Source of the DNA: an uncultured Flavobacteriaceae bacterium
Lineage (GTDB): Bacteria > Bacteroidota > Bacteroidia > Flavobacteriales > Flavobacteriaceae
Assembly: GCA_947503105.1 (NCBI GenBank)
Contig: CANNCM010000003.1
Coordinates: 231,018 to 295,017, forward strand
Length of the DNA stretch: 64,000 bases
Direction of reading: 5' to 3'
In this document: positions 50,339-61,200 of the stretch, in pieces
Position numbering within the stretch: position 1 is the stretch's first letter
How the letters are laid out: each line of letters begins with the position of its first letter
Notes under the pieces: model-generated
Database searches by the model: none
Seen by the model: the letters and a program-made list of their open reading frames with translations, nothing else
What the model was told of the DNA's origin: nothing
Translations under genes and position numbers: made by a program

Positions 50339-52411
50339 ATGAAAACTAAATTATACACACTACTGGCGTTCTTGTTTGTTACTGTAAGCATTACTGCACA
50401 AATAGACCGTAGTCAACAACCAGAACCAGGTCCTGCACCAAAAATTTCTTTGGATAAACCTGCAGAATATGAACTCAAAAATGGATTGAAAGTTCTTATT
50501 GTAGAAAATCACAAACTCCCAAGAGTATCCTACAATTTAAGCATCGATCGTAAACCAATCATTGAAGGAAATAAAGCAGGTGTTACATCTTTGCTTGGAT
50601 CCATGCTTGGTAATGGAACTACAGCTATCCCTAAAGACGATTTCAATGAAGAAGTTGATTTCTTAGGAGCACGTTTAAACTTTGGTTTTGACGGAGGATT
50701 TGCAAGTTCTTTAACAAAATATAGCACACGAATTCTTGAACTTTTGGCAGATGCTGCTATGAATCCTTTACTTACTGAAGAAGAATTCGAAAAAGAAAAA
50801 GAAAAACTATTAGAAGGTTTAAAGACCGAAGCAAAAAGTGTTGATGCTGTTGCGGGGCGTGTTGGAAGAGCACTTTCATATGGTGTAGAACACCCTTATG
50901 GAGAGTTCGTTACAGAAGAAACTGTAAACAATGTAACTTTTGAGGACATAAAATCTTATTACAACCAGTACTTCAAACCCAACGAAACGTATTTGGTTGT
51001 TATTGGAGATGTAGATACAAAAGCAACATACAAACTCATCAAAAAATACTTTGGAAAATGGAAAAAAGGAGCGGTAGATAACTCCGTTGTTCCTGAAGCC
51101 AATGCCAATGTTGATGCTTTAGAAATCAACTTTGTAGACATGCCAAATGCTGTGCAATCTAACATTTCAATTACAAGCAATGTCAAGCTCAAAATGAGTG
51201 ATCCAGATTATCACGCTGTTTTGATTGCCAACAAAATATTGGGTGGTGGTTTTAATAGTTACCTAAACATGAATTTGAGAGAAGCAAATGGCTGGACTTA
51301 TGGCGCGCGATCGTCTGTGGGTACAGACAAATACATTTCAAGATTTTCTGCTGGTGCGGCAGTAAGAAATGCAGTAACCGATAGTGCTATTGTTGAAACA
51401 ATCAAAGAAATCAAACGCTTTCAAACAGAACCAGTAGAAGCTTCTGCTTTGGCCAATGCAAAAGCCAAATATGTTGGTGATTTTGTACTTGCACTAGAGC
51501 GCCCAAGCACAATTGCCCAGTATGCAATTAGCACAAAAATTAATGACCTCCCCGAAGATTTCTATGCGACGTATTTAGAAAAAATAAATGCGGTCACTAT
51601 TGAAGACGTTCAGCGTGTTGCCAACAAATATTTTACGGCAGATAATGCCCGTTTTATTGTTGTAGGGAAAGGAAGTGAAGTTGTTGCAAACCTTGAAAAA
51701 TTGAATATTCCAATCAACTACTTTGACAAGTATGCCAATGCTGTAGAAAAACCAGAATTTTCTAAACCAATTCCTGCTGGAGTTACGGCTCTTTCTGTCA
51801 TGAACAGCTATGTAGAAGCCGTTGGTGGGAAAGACGCTTTAAGCGCTGTTGAAACCATGCTTTTCAATGCGAATGTGACTATAGAGGGCGCACCATTTAA
51901 GCCAACTTCGGTTATGAAGTTTATGGCCCCCAACAAGATGTCCATGGAAATGAGTATTGCTGGAATGGGTACAATTTTCAAGCAAAAATTTGATGGAACT
52001 ACTGGCTATCAAGAACAACAAGGAATGAAACAGCCAATGAGTGACGAAGACAACAAAGAGCAAGCCAGTCAAAAAGGTTTATTTCCAGAAATGCATTACA
52101 CTGCAGAAGATATTGAGTTGGTGAGTTTAAGCGACATGGATGGCAAAGATGTTTATAAAATCAAAGTTAAAGGCGATAAAGATTCGTTCCGCTACTATGA
52201 TGCATCATCTGGATTACTTCTTAGAGAAGAATCTACCGAAGAAGCACAAGGACAAACTATTACTTCACTAAAAGATCTTTCAGATTATAGAGAAGTGAAT
52301 GGTGTTTTGATTCCTTTTGGACAGAAAATTACGGCGGGTCCACAGGTTATTGATATGAGTTTAACTGAAGCTTTAGTAAACTCTGGAGTTACCGAAGAGG
52401 ATTTTAAATAA
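50339..52411 (+). CDS. M16 peptidase-like partner subunit with C-terminal lipoprotein-carrier-like domain
   Basis: 690 residues. A signal peptide (KTKLYTLLAFLFVTVSITAQ) precedes an M16 fold in which the zinc motif position reads SLLGSMLGNGT, so HxxEH is absent and this copy is not catalytic. The conserved GGGFNSYLNMNLREANGWTYGARS segment (the Arg/Tyr pair region of inactive M16 halves) is intact. After about residue 480 a separate domain of beta strands (VETMLFNANVTIEG, VIDMSLTEALVN) resembles the LolA/outer-membrane lipoprotein-sorting fold. It should pair with the preceding gene product. Confidence 0.88.
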   Translation: MKTKLYTLLAFLFVTVSITAQIDRSQQPEPGPAPKISLDKPAEYELKNGLKVLIVENHKLPRVSYNLSIDRKPIIEGNKAGVTSLLGSMLGNGTTAIPKDDFNEEVDFLGARLNFGFDGGFASSLTKYSTRILELLADAAMNPLLTEEEFEKEKEKLLEGLKTEAKSVDAVAGRVGRALSYGVEHPYGEFVTEETVNNVTFEDIKSYYNQYFKPNETYLVVIGDVDTKATYKLIKKYFGKWKKGAVDNSVVPEANANVDALEINFVDMPNAVQSNISITSNVKLKMSDPDYHAVLIANKILGGGFNSYLNMNLREANGWTYGARSSVGTDKYISRFSAGAAVRNAVTDSAIVETIKEIKRFQTEPVEASALANAKAKYVGDFVLALERPSTIAQYAISTKINDLPEDFYATYLEKINAVTIEDVQRVANKYFTADNARFIVVGKGSEVVANLEKLNIPINYFDKYANAVEKPEFSKPIPAGVTALSVMNSYVEAVGGKDALSAVETMLFNANVTIEGAPFKPTSVMKFMAPNKMSMEMSIAGMGTIFKQKFDGTTGYQEQQGMKQPMSDEDNKEQASQKGLFPEMHYTAEDIELVSLSDMDGKDVYKIKVKGDKDSFRYYDASSGLLLREESTEEAQGQTITSLKDLSDYREVNGVLIPFGQKITAGPQVIDMSLTEALVNSGVTEEDFK

Positions 52412-52430
52412 ATCTTACCAAAATAATTAA

Positions 52431-52461
52431 AAAAGACTGCCGCGAGGCGGTCTTTTTTTTA
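52431..52461 (+). terminator. Intrinsic terminator after the M16 pair
   Basis: An 11-bp stem (52431-52441 with 52446-52456, one G-T pair), loop GCGA and a run of T follow the stop by about 20 bp. It also lies just beyond the end of the convergent DMT transporter gene and may serve both. Confidence 0.85.
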
Positions 52462-52463
52462 TT

Positions 52464-53342
52464 CTATTTTTTATTAGCCAAATAAATCCCACTTAATATC
52501 ACAACAGCAGCGCACCCCTGAAGCCATCCAAAAACCTCACCATCTATCAACCCCCAAAAAAGGGCTACAACAGGCATCAAATACGTTACAGAAGAAGCAA
52601 ACACGGGAGTAGAGATTTGAATAAGATGATTAAATAACACTTTTGCCATAGCCGTTCCAAATAATGATAAAACAACGACACATCCAATTGCAGGCCAAAA
52701 CGAGACAGCAGTTGTTGCAGAGCGATGTAATCCACCAGAATAAAAGAGAACAAGCAGTGCTGGAATGAAAATAACTACAAAATTGGCTGTAGCTATTGCA
52801 ATAGGACGTACCCCTTTTAAATGTTTTTTGATAATATTTACATTAGTTGCATACATCAGTGTTGCAAGAATAATTAGACCTGAATACCAGTAGTTTTGAC
52901 TAGGGTTGAGCTCTGCTCCCTCCATAATTAAAAAAACAGCCCCAATTAAACCCACAATAACGCCTATGATTTGTGCTCGAGATGATTTAATTCTAAAAAT
53001 AATCAGCCCAATAATAAAGGTATTTATTGGCACTAAAGAATTTAAAATCGAGGCAAAAGCACTATCAACTTCTGTTTCTGCGTAGGCAAACAAAAAGGAA
53101 GGAAAAAAAGTTCCAAGACCGCCAGAAACAGCCAACCATTTCCATTGCGTTTTTGATAATTTTCCAATGGACTTATACCCTGCCATAAAAATAAACAGCG
53201 CCGAAATTACAATCCGAAAACTACCGAGCTGCATAGGCGTAAGCCCGATTAGTCCTTTTTTTATAAGTATAAAGGAGCTTCCCCAGATGAGGGATAAAAG
53301 AACTAAGAGACTCCATTTTTTTAGATTTTTGTTGGGCATCAT
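52464..53342 (-). CDS. EamA-family drug/metabolite transporter
   Basis: 292 residues from ATG at 53342 (MMPNKNLKKW); a TTG 18 bp upstream is unlikely. Ten membrane helices in two EamA repeats are visible: WSLLVLLSLIWGSSFILIKKGL with PMQLGSFRIVISALFIF, and in the second half ATLMYATNVNIIKKHL with VTYLMPVVALFWGLIDGE. The substrate is unknown in this family (amino acids, nucleotides or drugs). It is divergent from the HMA lipoprotein gene. Confidence 0.9.
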   Translation of the reverse strand: MMPNKNLKKWSLLVLLSLIWGSSFILIKKGLIGLTPMQLGSFRIVISALFIFMAGYKSIGKLSKTQWKWLAVSGGLGTFFPSFLFAYAETEVDSAFASILNSLVPINTFIIGLIIFRIKSSRAQIIGVIVGLIGAVFLIMEGAELNPSQNYWYSGLIILATLMYATNVNIIKKHLKGVRPIAIATANFVVIFIPALLVLFYSGGLHRSATTAVSFWPAIGCVVVLSLFGTAMAKVLFNHLIQISTPVFASSVTYLMPVVALFWGLIDGEVFGWLQGCAAVVILSGIYLANKK

Positions 53343-53428
53343 TTTTTTTTGAGAGCGCAAATTAGATGAATTTATTCCGATATGAGTTAAAAAAATTATA
53401 ACTTTGTATAGACCTAAAACTCATCATC

Positions 53429-53842
53429 ATGAAATACACAAAATTATTCCTAGTTGCAACACTTATTTTTTCTGTGGCTACAAGCTGTAAAAACACCTCA
53501 AAAGCAGAAGTAAAAACAGTAGAAAACGGAACTACAGAAATCATTGAAACTAGTGGAACCGCCGTTGGTAATTTTGAAAATATTGAAAATTATGCGGCTG
53601 CCGAATTTACAATCAAAGGGATGACATGCGCTATGGGCTGCGCAAAAACCATCGAAAAAAAATTAGCAAAAATGGACGGGGTATTGTCGGCCAAAGTAGA
53701 TTTTGAAAATGAACTTGCAAGTGTTGAATTTGATGCCGAAAAAGTTGATAAAAATGCACTTCAAAAAACAGTAACTGCTGTTAGCGATGCTTACACAGTG
53801 CAGGATATGAAAATTTCCGACCGCCCTTTCCCGGCAAAGTAA
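53429..53842 (+). CDS. Lipoprotein with heavy-metal-associated (HMA) domain
   Basis: 137 residues. The lipobox is SVATSC (Cys 20). A Thr/Val-rich linker follows, and then an HMA domain (about 58-125) with TIKGMTCAMGCAKTIEKKLAKMDGVLSAKVDFEN. The metal site reads MTCAMGC, with three residues between the Cys instead of two as in classic MTCxxC. A Gly is inserted, a variant often seen in Bacteroidota. It probably binds a soft metal such as copper at the cell surface. A Bacteroidota -7-like TAACTTTG lies in the 86-bp upstream gap. Confidence 0.85.
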   Translation: MKYTKLFLVATLIFSVATSCKNTSKAEVKTVENGTTEIIETSGTAVGNFENIENYAAAEFTIKGMTCAMGCAKTIEKKLAKMDGVLSAKVDFENELASVEFDAEKVDKNALQKTVTAVSDAYTVQDMKISDRPFPAK

Positions 53843-53851
53843 AATCTAAAA

Positions 53852-55150
53852 TCAAGCATTCATAAACGTCTCAATTTCGTCAATTTCAATTGGAATATTT
53901 TTCATCAAATTGAGTGGGGCTCCATGCGATTGAATGACAACATCGTCTTCCAAACGGATACCCATTTTTTCTTCTGGAATATAAATTCCTGGCTCTACAG
54001 TAAACACCATGCTTTCTTGCATTGGAGATTTGAGCGCACCAAAATCGTGTGTATCCAGCCCCATATGATGTGATGTGCCATGCATGAAATATTTTTTATA
54101 GGCCGGCCATTTTGGATCTTCATTTTGCACATCGGCTTTATCGATCAGCCCCAAACCTAACAATTCGGAGGTCATCAGTTTTCCAACTTCCACATGATAG
54201 TCCTCCCAGATAGTTCCCGGCAATAACATTTTTGTGGCTTCGTTCTTAACGTTCAAAACGGCTTGATATACTGCTTTTTGACGGTCTGTAAAACGACCAC
54301 TTACAGGGATAGTTCGCGTCATATCGCTAGAATAATTGGCGTATTCTGCACCAACATCCATTAGCAACATGTCGCCTGCCTTACACTTTTGATTGTTTTC
54401 TATGTAATGCAAAACACAGGCATTGTATCCAGACCCAATTATGGGCGTATAGGCAAAACCTTTGGAGCGATTTTTAAGAAATTCATGAGCATATTCAGCT
54501 TCAATTTCATATTCCATAACGCCTGGTTTCACAAAGCCTAAAACGCGTTTGAATCCTTTTTCAGTAATCTCACAAGCCGTTTGAATCAATGCAATTTCCT
54601 CTGGCTCTTTGATGCCACGAAGAGCTTCCATGATAGGAAAGTTAGGTTCAATTTTATGATTTGAGAATTTTTCTTTTACTGTTTTGATAAATCGATCTTC
54701 GCGTGTTTCCATTTCAACCGCTTGACGGTAGTGGTTGTTATTATTAAAGTACAACACTTGGGCATCTGCCATAAGCGACTCAAACACCGTATCAAACTCT
54801 TCTAACCAATAAATTGTTTTGACTCCAGAAGTTTCCGTGGCTTGTTTCTTGTTGAGCTTAGCCCCCTCCCAAATAGCAATATGATCATTTGTTTCTTTTA
54901 AAAATAAAATCTCACGGTGGGCTTCATGTTTTGCATTTGGGCATATCACCAAAATACTTTCTTCTTGATCTACACCACTCAAATAAAAAATATTGCGATG
55001 CTGATGAAATGGTAAAGTACTGTCTGCACCCGTACTAAAAATATCGTTGGAATTGAAGACAGCAATAGAATTGGGGATCATTTGAGCCACAAATTTTGAT
55101 CTATTTTTTATAAACAATTCGGAATCGATGGGTAGGTATTTCATAGTCAT
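53852..55150 (-). CDS. pepP: Xaa-Pro aminopeptidase (M24B)
   Basis: 432 residues from ATG at 55150; an ATG at 55144 is an alternative. The aminopeptidase P N-terminal domain (about 10-150) has FYLSGVDQEESILVI. The pita-bread domain has the metal ligands in LLMDVGAEYANYSSDMTRTIPVSG, HGTSHHMGLDTHD, FTVEPGIYIP and the final RLEDDVVI. It cleaves an N-terminal residue next to proline. It has no signal peptide. Confidence 0.93.
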   Translation of the reverse strand: MTMKYLPIDSELFIKNRSKFVAQMIPNSIAVFNSNDIFSTGADSTLPFHQHRNIFYLSGVDQEESILVICPNAKHEAHREILFLKETNDHIAIWEGAKLNKKQATETSGVKTIYWLEEFDTVFESLMADAQVLYFNNNNHYRQAVEMETREDRFIKTVKEKFSNHKIEPNFPIMEALRGIKEPEEIALIQTACEITEKGFKRVLGFVKPGVMEYEIEAEYAHEFLKNRSKGFAYTPIIGSGYNACVLHYIENNQKCKAGDMLLMDVGAEYANYSSDMTRTIPVSGRFTDRQKAVYQAVLNVKNEATKMLLPGTIWEDYHVEVGKLMTSELLGLGLIDKADVQNEDPKWPAYKKYFMHGTSHHMGLDTHDFGALKSPMQESMVFTVEPGIYIPEEKMGIRLEDDVVIQSHGAPLNLMKNIPIEIDEIETFMNA

Positions 55151-55269
55151 GTATTTTTCCAAAAGTAAAAATTTTAGATTATATCTTAAAAGAAATGAAG
55201 GGAAAACAAACGTTCTATAATTTTCTATTTATAAATATTCTAAATTTTAAAAAATTATGATAAATGTTA

Positions 55270-55300
55270 TTGTCTAAGAACGGCTTGTGAGTTACCTTTG
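55270..55300 (+). promoter_or_regulatory. Promoter of sdhCAB
   Basis: TTG at 55270-55272 is followed after 20 bp by TACCTTTG at 55293-55300. This matches the Bacteroidota -33/-7 elements. The sdhC ATG is 23 bp after the -7 box. Confidence 0.75.
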
Positions 55301-55323
55301 CTCAGTTATAAAAATTTAATCAA

Positions 55324-56007
55324 ATGAGTGGATTTTTAAAGTCTTCAATCGGAAGAAAAATAGCAATGGCCATATCGGCATTTTTCTTAATGGTTTTTAT
55401 CCTTCAACATTTTGCTATCAATATTTTATCTGTATTTAATCCTGATGCTTTTAATGAAGTTTCACATTTTATGGGAACAAACCCTTTAGTGCAATTTGTA
55501 CTACAACCCGTTCTTATTTTTGGTGTTGTTTTTCATTTTCTCATGGGATTTGTTTTGGAGTTCAAAAACAGAGCTTCAAGACGTGTGAGCTATGCAGTAA
55601 ATAATGGAAATGCCAATTCTACATGGATGAGCAGAAACATGATTTATAGCGGTGGTTTTATTCTTGTATTCTTGGTTATTCATTTCATAGATTTTTGGAT
55701 TCCTGAGTTGAACATAAAATATGTTACAGGTGACACTTCTGGACTTCTAGCTGACGGAAGTGATTATCGTTATTTTGAAGAATTACAGCATAAATTTGTC
55801 CCGCTATGGCGTGTCATTTTATATTGTGTAGGATTTATATTCTTATCGTTACACCTTTTACACGGCTTCAATTCGGCCTTTCAATCGGTTGGAGGAAATA
55901 ATAAATACACCAATAGTCTTAAAGGTTTTGGAAAAGCCTACGCCGTATTAATTCCTCTAGGATTTATTGTAATTGCTTTGTTCCACTTTTTTAATAACTC
56001 TCACTAA
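55324..56007 (+). CDS. sdhC: Succinate dehydrogenase/fumarate reductase cytochrome b subunit
   Basis: 227 residues with five membrane helices, the form of single-subunit diheme cytochrome b (type B) anchors. Histidines for heme ligation lie in the helices: [36 protein letters not shown], and [16 protein letters not shown]. It anchors SdhAB to the inner membrane and passes electrons to menaquinone. sdhA begins 11 bp downstream. Confidence 0.94.
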   Translation: MSGFLKSSIGRKIAMAISAFFLMVFILQHFAINILSVFNPDAFNEVSHFMGTNPLVQFVLQPVLIFGVVFHFLMGFVLEFKNRASRRVSYAVNNGNANSTWMSRNMIYSGGFILVFLVIHFIDFWIPELNIKYVTGDTSGLLADGSDYRYFEELQHKFVPLWRVILYCVGFIFLSLHLLHGFNSAFQSVGGNNKYTNSLKGFGKAYAVLIPLGFIVIALFHFFNNSH

Positions 56008-56018
56008 ATCATATACTT

Positions 56019-58016
56019 ATGGCTTTAGATTCTAAAATTCCAAAGGGTCCACTTGCAGACAAATGGACATCACATAAAAACTCTATCGATCTTGTAAATC
56101 CAGCCAACAAAAGAAATATAGATGTTATTGTTGTTGGTACAGGATTGGCGGGAGGTTCTGCCGCAGCTACGCTTGCAGAATTGGGCTATAATGTTAAAGC
56201 TTTTTGTTTTCAAGATTCGCCAAGACGTGCGCATTCAATTGCAGCACAAGGTGGAATCAACGCTGCAAAAAACTACCAAGGCGATGGTGACTCTACATAC
56301 CGATTGTTTTATGACACCGTAAAAGGAGGAGATTACCGATCTAGAGAAGCCAATGTTTACAGATTAGCGGAAGTATCTACTAATATAATAGACCAGTGTG
56401 TTGCACAAGGTGTGCCATTTGCTAGAGATTATGGTGGGCTGCTCGACAACCGTTCTTTTGGCGGGGTATTAGTGTCTAGAACTTTTTATGCTAAGGGACA
56501 AACAGGACAACAACTTTTACTTGGTGCCTACTCTGCAATGAATCGTCAAATTGGACGAGGAAAAATAAAAATGTACAACCGTCACGAAATGTTGGATGTT
56601 GTTGTAGTCGATGGAAAAGCGCGTGGAATTATCACTCGAAACCTAGTAACTGGAGAGATTGAACGCCATTCTGGTCATGCTGTAGTGTTGGGTTCTGGTG
56701 GCTATGGAAATGTATTTTACCTTTCTACAAATGCCATGGGCAGCAACGTTACCGCCGCATGGAAAGCACACAAAAGAGGTGCATATTTTGCAAATCCTTG
56801 CTACACTCAAATTCACCCGACTTGCATTCCTGTTTCGGGCGATCACCAATCCAAATTGACGCTTATGTCCGAATCACTTCGAAATGATGGAAGAATTTGG
56901 GTGCCAAAGAAATTAGAAGACGCAAAAGCAATTCAAAATAAAACACTAAAACCAACAGCTATCGCCGAAGAAGATCGCGATTACTTCTTAGAAAGGCGAT
57001 ATCCTGCTTTTGGAAATTTGGTTCCAAGAGATGTCGCATCAAGAGCTGCCAAAGAGCGTTGTGATGCTGGTTTTGGGGTTAATGCCACTGGAGAAGCTGT
57101 TTTTCTAGACTTTGCATCGGCTATTATCCGTTATGGAAAAGAACAAGCACACGTCAAAGGGCTCGATGAAAACAATGATGATCTAGTACAATCACTTGGA
57201 AAAGAAATTGTTAAAAGCAAATATGGAAACTTATTCCAGATGTACGAAAAAATTGTAGATGAGAATCCATACGAAACCCCAATGATGATTTATCCAGCGG
57301 TGCATTACACCATGGGGGGTGTTTGGGTAGACTATAATTTACAAACAACTGTACCGGGACTATATGCCATTGGAGAAGCCAATTTCTCTGACCATGGAGC
57401 CAACAGACTTGGTGCTTCTGCACTAATGCAAGGGCTGGCCGATGGGTATTTTGTATTGCCTTATACTATTGGTAACTACTTATCTAATGACATTCGCACA
57501 GGACCAATTTCTACAGAGACAAAAGAATTTGAAGAAGCAGAAAAAAATGTACGTCAACAGATTGATCAATTCATAAATAATAAAGGTTCAAAACCAGTAG
57601 ATTATTTCCATAAACGTCTTGGGAAAATCATGTGGAACAAATGCGGAATGGCAAGAAATGAAAAAGACCTTAAAGAAGCTATTGAAGAAATTTCTGCTCT
57701 CCGAAAAGAATTTTATAAAGAAGTGCTTGTGCCAGGCGATGCCGATGAGTTTAATGAAGAATTGGCCAAAGCAGGTCGTGTTGCCGACTTTTTAGAACTC
57801 GGCGAATTGTTTGCAAAAGATGCTTTAGTTAGAGAAGAATCTGCAGGAGGGCATTTTAGAGAAGAATATCAAACAGCTGATGGTGAAGCACAAAGAAGAA
57901 AAGAGTTTCAGTTTGTTTCGGCATGGGAATACAAAGGTGAGCCAAAAGATGCACAATTGCATAAAGAAGAATTAGTGTACGAAAATATAGAAGTTAAAGA
58001 ACGTTCCTATAAATAA
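56019..58016 (+). CDS. sdhA: Succinate dehydrogenase/fumarate reductase flavoprotein subunit
   Basis: 665 residues. The FAD-binding motif [23 protein letters not shown] is near the N-terminus, the covalent-flavin His lies in [14 protein letters not shown], and the active-site segments [12 protein letters not shown] and [15 protein letters not shown] are present. [13 protein letters not shown] follows. The C-terminal region has the helical domain that contacts SdhB. The length is that of the epsilon/Bacteroidota B-type enzyme. sdhB follows after 7 bp. Confidence 0.96.
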   Translation: MALDSKIPKGPLADKWTSHKNSIDLVNPANKRNIDVIVVGTGLAGGSAAATLAELGYNVKAFCFQDSPRRAHSIAAQGGINAAKNYQGDGDSTYRLFYDTVKGGDYRSREANVYRLAEVSTNIIDQCVAQGVPFARDYGGLLDNRSFGGVLVSRTFYAKGQTGQQLLLGAYSAMNRQIGRGKIKMYNRHEMLDVVVVDGKARGIITRNLVTGEIERHSGHAVVLGSGGYGNVFYLSTNAMGSNVTAAWKAHKRGAYFANPCYTQIHPTCIPVSGDHQSKLTLMSESLRNDGRIWVPKKLEDAKAIQNKTLKPTAIAEEDRDYFLERRYPAFGNLVPRDVASRAAKERCDAGFGVNATGEAVFLDFASAIIRYGKEQAHVKGLDENNDDLVQSLGKEIVKSKYGNLFQMYEKIVDENPYETPMMIYPAVHYTMGGVWVDYNLQTTVPGLYAIGEANFSDHGANRLGASALMQGLADGYFVLPYTIGNYLSNDIRTGPISTETKEFEEAEKNVRQQIDQFINNKGSKPVDYFHKRLGKIMWNKCGMARNEKDLKEAIEEISALRKEFYKEVLVPGDADEFNEELAKAGRVADFLELGELFAKDALVREESAGGHFREEYQTADGEAQRRKEFQFVSAWEYKGEPKDAQLHKEELVYENIEVKERSYK

Positions 58017-58023
58017 AATAGCT

Positions 58024-58770
58024 ATGAAATTAACGTTAAAAATCTGGCGTCAAAAAAACGCTAAAAACAAAGGTAAAATAGTTGAATATCCTATAGATGG
58101 CATTTCTCCTGACATGTCTTTTCTAGAGATGTTAGATGTTCTCAACCAGAAGTTAATTACAGAAGGTGAAGAGCCGGTAGCTTTTGATCATGATTGTCGA
58201 GAGGGGATTTGTGGCTCTTGTTCTTTATACATTAATGGGGAAGCTCATGGTCCCGACCGAAGAGTAACAACCTGCCAGCTCCATATGCGTAAATTTAAAG
58301 ATGGTGATACTATTTTTATTGAACCATTTAGAGCAAATGCTTTTCCTGTGATCAAAGACTTAATTGTAGATCGTTCTGCTTTTGATCGAATTCAGCATGC
58401 TGGCGGATTTATATCTGTAAACACCTCTGGAAATACTCAAGATGGAAATGCTATTCCAATTTCAAAACACGCCGCAGATGAAGCTATGGATGCTGCGACA
58501 TGTATTGGTTGTGGCGCTTGTGTTGCAAGCTGTAAAAATTCTTCTGCAATGTTGTTTGTTGGAGCTAAAGTCTCTCAGTATGCATTGTTGCCACAGGGGC
58601 AAGTAGAAGCGACTGACAGAGTCCAAAACATGGTGGCTCAAATGGACTTGGAAGGTTTTGGAAACTGCACCAATACTGGTGCTTGTGAAGTAGAATGCCC
58701 TAAAGGAATTTCGCTAGAGAATATTGCTCGAATGAACAGAGAATTGATCAAAGCCAACCTCAAAGGTTAA
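58024..58770 (+). CDS. sdhB: Succinate dehydrogenase/fumarate reductase iron-sulfur subunit
   Basis: 248 residues. The N-terminal [2Fe-2S] cluster ligands are in [15 protein letters not shown] and VTTCQLHM. The C-terminal [4Fe-4S] and [3Fe-4S] ligands are in [15 protein letters not shown] and [15 protein letters not shown]. It links the flavin to the quinone site. It is the last gene of the operon, and its stop overlaps the convergent lipoprotein gene by 4 bp. Confidence 0.96.
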   Translation: MKLTLKIWRQKNAKNKGKIVEYPIDGISPDMSFLEMLDVLNQKLITEGEEPVAFDHDCREGICGSCSLYINGEAHGPDRRVTTCQLHMRKFKDGDTIFIEPFRANAFPVIKDLIVDRSAFDRIQHAGGFISVNTSGNTQDGNAIPISKHAADEAMDAATCIGCGACVASCKNSSAMLFVGAKVSQYALLPQGQVEATDRVQNMVAQMDLEGFGNCTNTGACEVECPKGISLENIARMNRELIKANLKG

Positions 58771-60371
58771 TCCTCTAAAATAAATTCTGTAATCTCTTCC
58801 CAGAATGCACGAACTTCTACTAGTTCCTCTGCATAGCTCACGCGCTCGGGTTGTGTCTTTTTTAGAAAGTTTCCTGAATCGTATCTGCCGTTATCATTTG
58901 TGTCAAAAATAGCTCTTAGAAAATATTTACCTGGATCAACATTTGTGAAGTCAATGGATCCGGGTTCTCTTATGATTTTCTCCTCCTTAACATCACCGTT
59001 GGTTGTCACAAATTGAAGAATAATAGGGTATTTTGCATTTCGAAGACGAACTCGAATATTTCCATAGTCGGATAATAATTTTGTGCCAGCTTTGAAACGA
59101 AGTGTGTCATTTTCTGTGCCATAAAAATCTTTTATGGCGCCAGGAAAAAGTGTAATGTCATAGGTATTATTTTCCGTTAAATCAAAATTAAGCTGCGCCA
59201 AAGTCGGATTGATTTTATCAATTGTAAATTGACTTTCAACTGCTAGTGAATCCTTATCAATTATTGCGGCTTTTGAGGCATCTACAGACGATAATGGAAT
59301 GGTGGAGCGCAATAGAAAAACGTCACTAGGTTTTAGTGTAGAATTGACCGTTTTTAGAATTAATGAATCCTTATCCATTTTTTTTATTCGGACAGTTACA
59401 GTGTCTTTTGTAGAGAAATAGGACACTTCAAAACGTAAAGAATCCACATCTAATTTTGGACGCATCCAAAAATTTAAGGTATCTTTTTCGAATTCTTTAG
59501 AAGTTATGTGTAAAAAATCTTCTGGAACTTCCGATACCATCTTTACCCCCAAGCTGTCGGAAATTCCTTCGTATGCAAATCCGATTCGACTTTCTGCCAA
59601 TTGTCGTGCACGGGTAAATTCGAATTCTGGATCTTGCTTAAATAATTTTAAAATATAAGCCGTATCTGAAGGCACAGTAAGAAACTGACTTCTGTACCCA
59701 AATTTATCATCTTTGGGCTCGTAAATATAATTTGTATTTTCCTCTTTTAAGGCCGTCAACAAGTACCTTCCCGCTTTTATGTTGTCTATAGAAAATTCCG
59801 ACAAACTGTCCGTCACACTAATATATTTTGGTTTTTGTTTAAAAACAATAGAATCCGTATAAGTAGTATCAACTTCATGCAATACAACAGAAACAGCTTC
59901 TGGAGTTTCACGCTCAAAAGCTTCGACAACCAATCCCTTAACAGAAAGGGAATCAATATAAGTTCCAGTAGAAAAAACGTATTTATAAAAAGGAAAAGGG
60001 TTGCCTTCGTTGTTATCAATAATACTCTCCCCAAAGTTAAACGCATAGGTGGTATTGGGTTGAAGTGAATCAAATATTTTTATGGTGATATATTTACTAG
60101 CCGTACTTAATGGAGTAATTTCTGGCTCGGGATCTATTGGCGGGGAAATCACAAGTTGTTTTTGAATGTCTTTGAATTTGACATACTCATCAAAATAAAT
60201 TCGAATCTCATTTGCTGTAAAATTTGTTGAAAAATTTGCGGGCTCTTCTTTGATAATTACCGGAGGAGTTTCATCTTTTGGACCACCATCTGTTGTTCCT
60301 CTATTGGCACATTGAAATAAGACCAAACTTAGCGTCACACACAAAAGAAAATTTAAAACCGACTTTGACAT
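58767..60371 (-). CDS. Ig-like domain lipoprotein
   Basis: 534 residues from ATG at 60371. The signal sequence ends with lipobox LFQCAN (Cys 21), followed by [36 protein letters not shown]. This is the SbsA-type Ig-like (Big_5) domain typical of a conserved Bacteroidota lipoprotein. The remaining 400 residues are beta-rich with repeated short units ([33 protein letters not shown]). It is probably attached to the outer membrane. The function is unknown. comF lies 43 bp upstream in transcription order. Confidence 0.85.
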   Translation of the reverse strand: MSKSVLNFLLCVTLSLVLFQCANRGTTDGGPKDETPPVIIKEEPANFSTNFTANEIRIYFDEYVKFKDIQKQLVISPPIDPEPEITPLSTASKYITIKIFDSLQPNTTYAFNFGESIIDNNEGNPFPFYKYVFSTGTYIDSLSVKGLVVEAFERETPEAVSVVLHEVDTTYTDSIVFKQKPKYISVTDSLSEFSIDNIKAGRYLLTALKEENTNYIYEPKDDKFGYRSQFLTVPSDTAYILKLFKQDPEFEFTRARQLAESRIGFAYEGISDSLGVKMVSEVPEDFLHITSKEFEKDTLNFWMRPKLDVDSLRFEVSYFSTKDTVTVRIKKMDKDSLILKTVNSTLKPSDVFLLRSTIPLSSVDASKAAIIDKDSLAVESQFTIDKINPTLAQLNFDLTENNTYDITLFPGAIKDFYGTENDTLRFKAGTKLLSDYGNIRVRLRNAKYPIILQFVTTNGDVKEEKIIREPGSIDFTNVDPGKYFLRAIFDTNDNGRYDSGNFLKKTQPERVSYAEELVEVRAFWEEITEFILED

Positions 60372-60413
60372 ATCTTCATTTTGAACAACACAAAGAAACA
60401 ACTTATTTTAATT

Positions 60414-61103
60414 TTAGCGAAACAAGGAAGAAGTAATTGCTATTGTAGCCAAACTGAGTTTTTTTACGCCACCAAGCATGAATACTTTTGAACAGACTTC
60501 TATGGTTGCCCCTGTTGTGATGAGATCATCAACAATTAAAATATGTTTTTTAAAAACGACTGCATTTGAATTTAATTTAAAACTTTTCGCAACAGAGTTC
60601 CAGCGTTGTTCTTTAGTTTGAAAAACTTGAGTTTTTGTGTTTTTCGTTTTAACCAAAACAGAATCATCACAAGGAATCTCTAAAATATCTGCAATAGCTT
60701 TTGCAAAGGTCAACACCTGGTTATAGCCGCGTTTCTTTAATCTAATTTTATGAGCAGGAATAGGAACAACTAGATCTACTGTTTCGAAACGTAAAGACCT
60801 TTTCATCTCCAAACCAAGCCAAGTCCCTAAAGTTATACCCAGTGATTGCTGATTATTGTATTTTAAATTATGAAGTAGTTTTTGTACACGACTGTTTTTT
60901 TCAAAATAAAATAAAGCCGTAGAAGCCACGAATTGAATACGCCCAAAAAACAACCGATTTAGAGGTTGATCTTCTTGAAAATGATAATTTGTAAGAGGCA
61001 AATGATGCCTGCATTCTACACAAATTTCGATTTCATTATCATGTAAAATACAAGAACACGCAAGACAGCTTGGAGGAAAAAACAAATCGACTAAATAGTT
61101 CAT
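60414..61103 (-). CDS. comF: ComF-family phosphoribosyltransferase
   Basis: 229 residues. The N-terminal zinc-finger-like segment has SCLACSC (Cys 13, 16 and 18) and ICVECRHHLP (Cys 28 and 31). The PRTase domain has VPIPAHKIRLKKRGYNQVLTFAKAIA, TQVFQTKEQRWNSVAKSFKL, and the PRPP loop ILIVDDLITTGATIEVCSKVF. ComF takes part in DNA uptake in competent bacteria, but its reaction is unclear. The C-terminal domain of the RecQ-like toxin at 15270 is related to it. Confidence 0.92.
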   Translation of the reverse strand: MNYLVDLFFPPSCLACSCILHDNEIEICVECRHHLPLTNYHFQEDQPLNRLFFGRIQFVASTALFYFEKNSRVQKLLHNLKYNNQQSLGITLGTWLGLEMKRSLRFETVDLVVPIPAHKIRLKKRGYNQVLTFAKAIADILEIPCDDSVLVKTKNTKTQVFQTKEQRWNSVAKSFKLNSNAVVFKKHILIVDDLITTGATIEVCSKVFMLGGVKKLSLATIAITSSLFR

Positions 61104-61200
61104 AATACAAAATAGAGATAGGGAGTCATAAATTTAAAAATAATCTTATATTTTTTTAATTCTCACGACTTAATTTCTTTGGGTTTTCTATTTTTGTGAT

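Noticed and set aside
61166..61200. Promoter for glyS with -7 box TATTTTTG at 61189-61196
   Set aside because: The box lies directly before the ATG and would give a leaderless transcript; no -33 element is in place.
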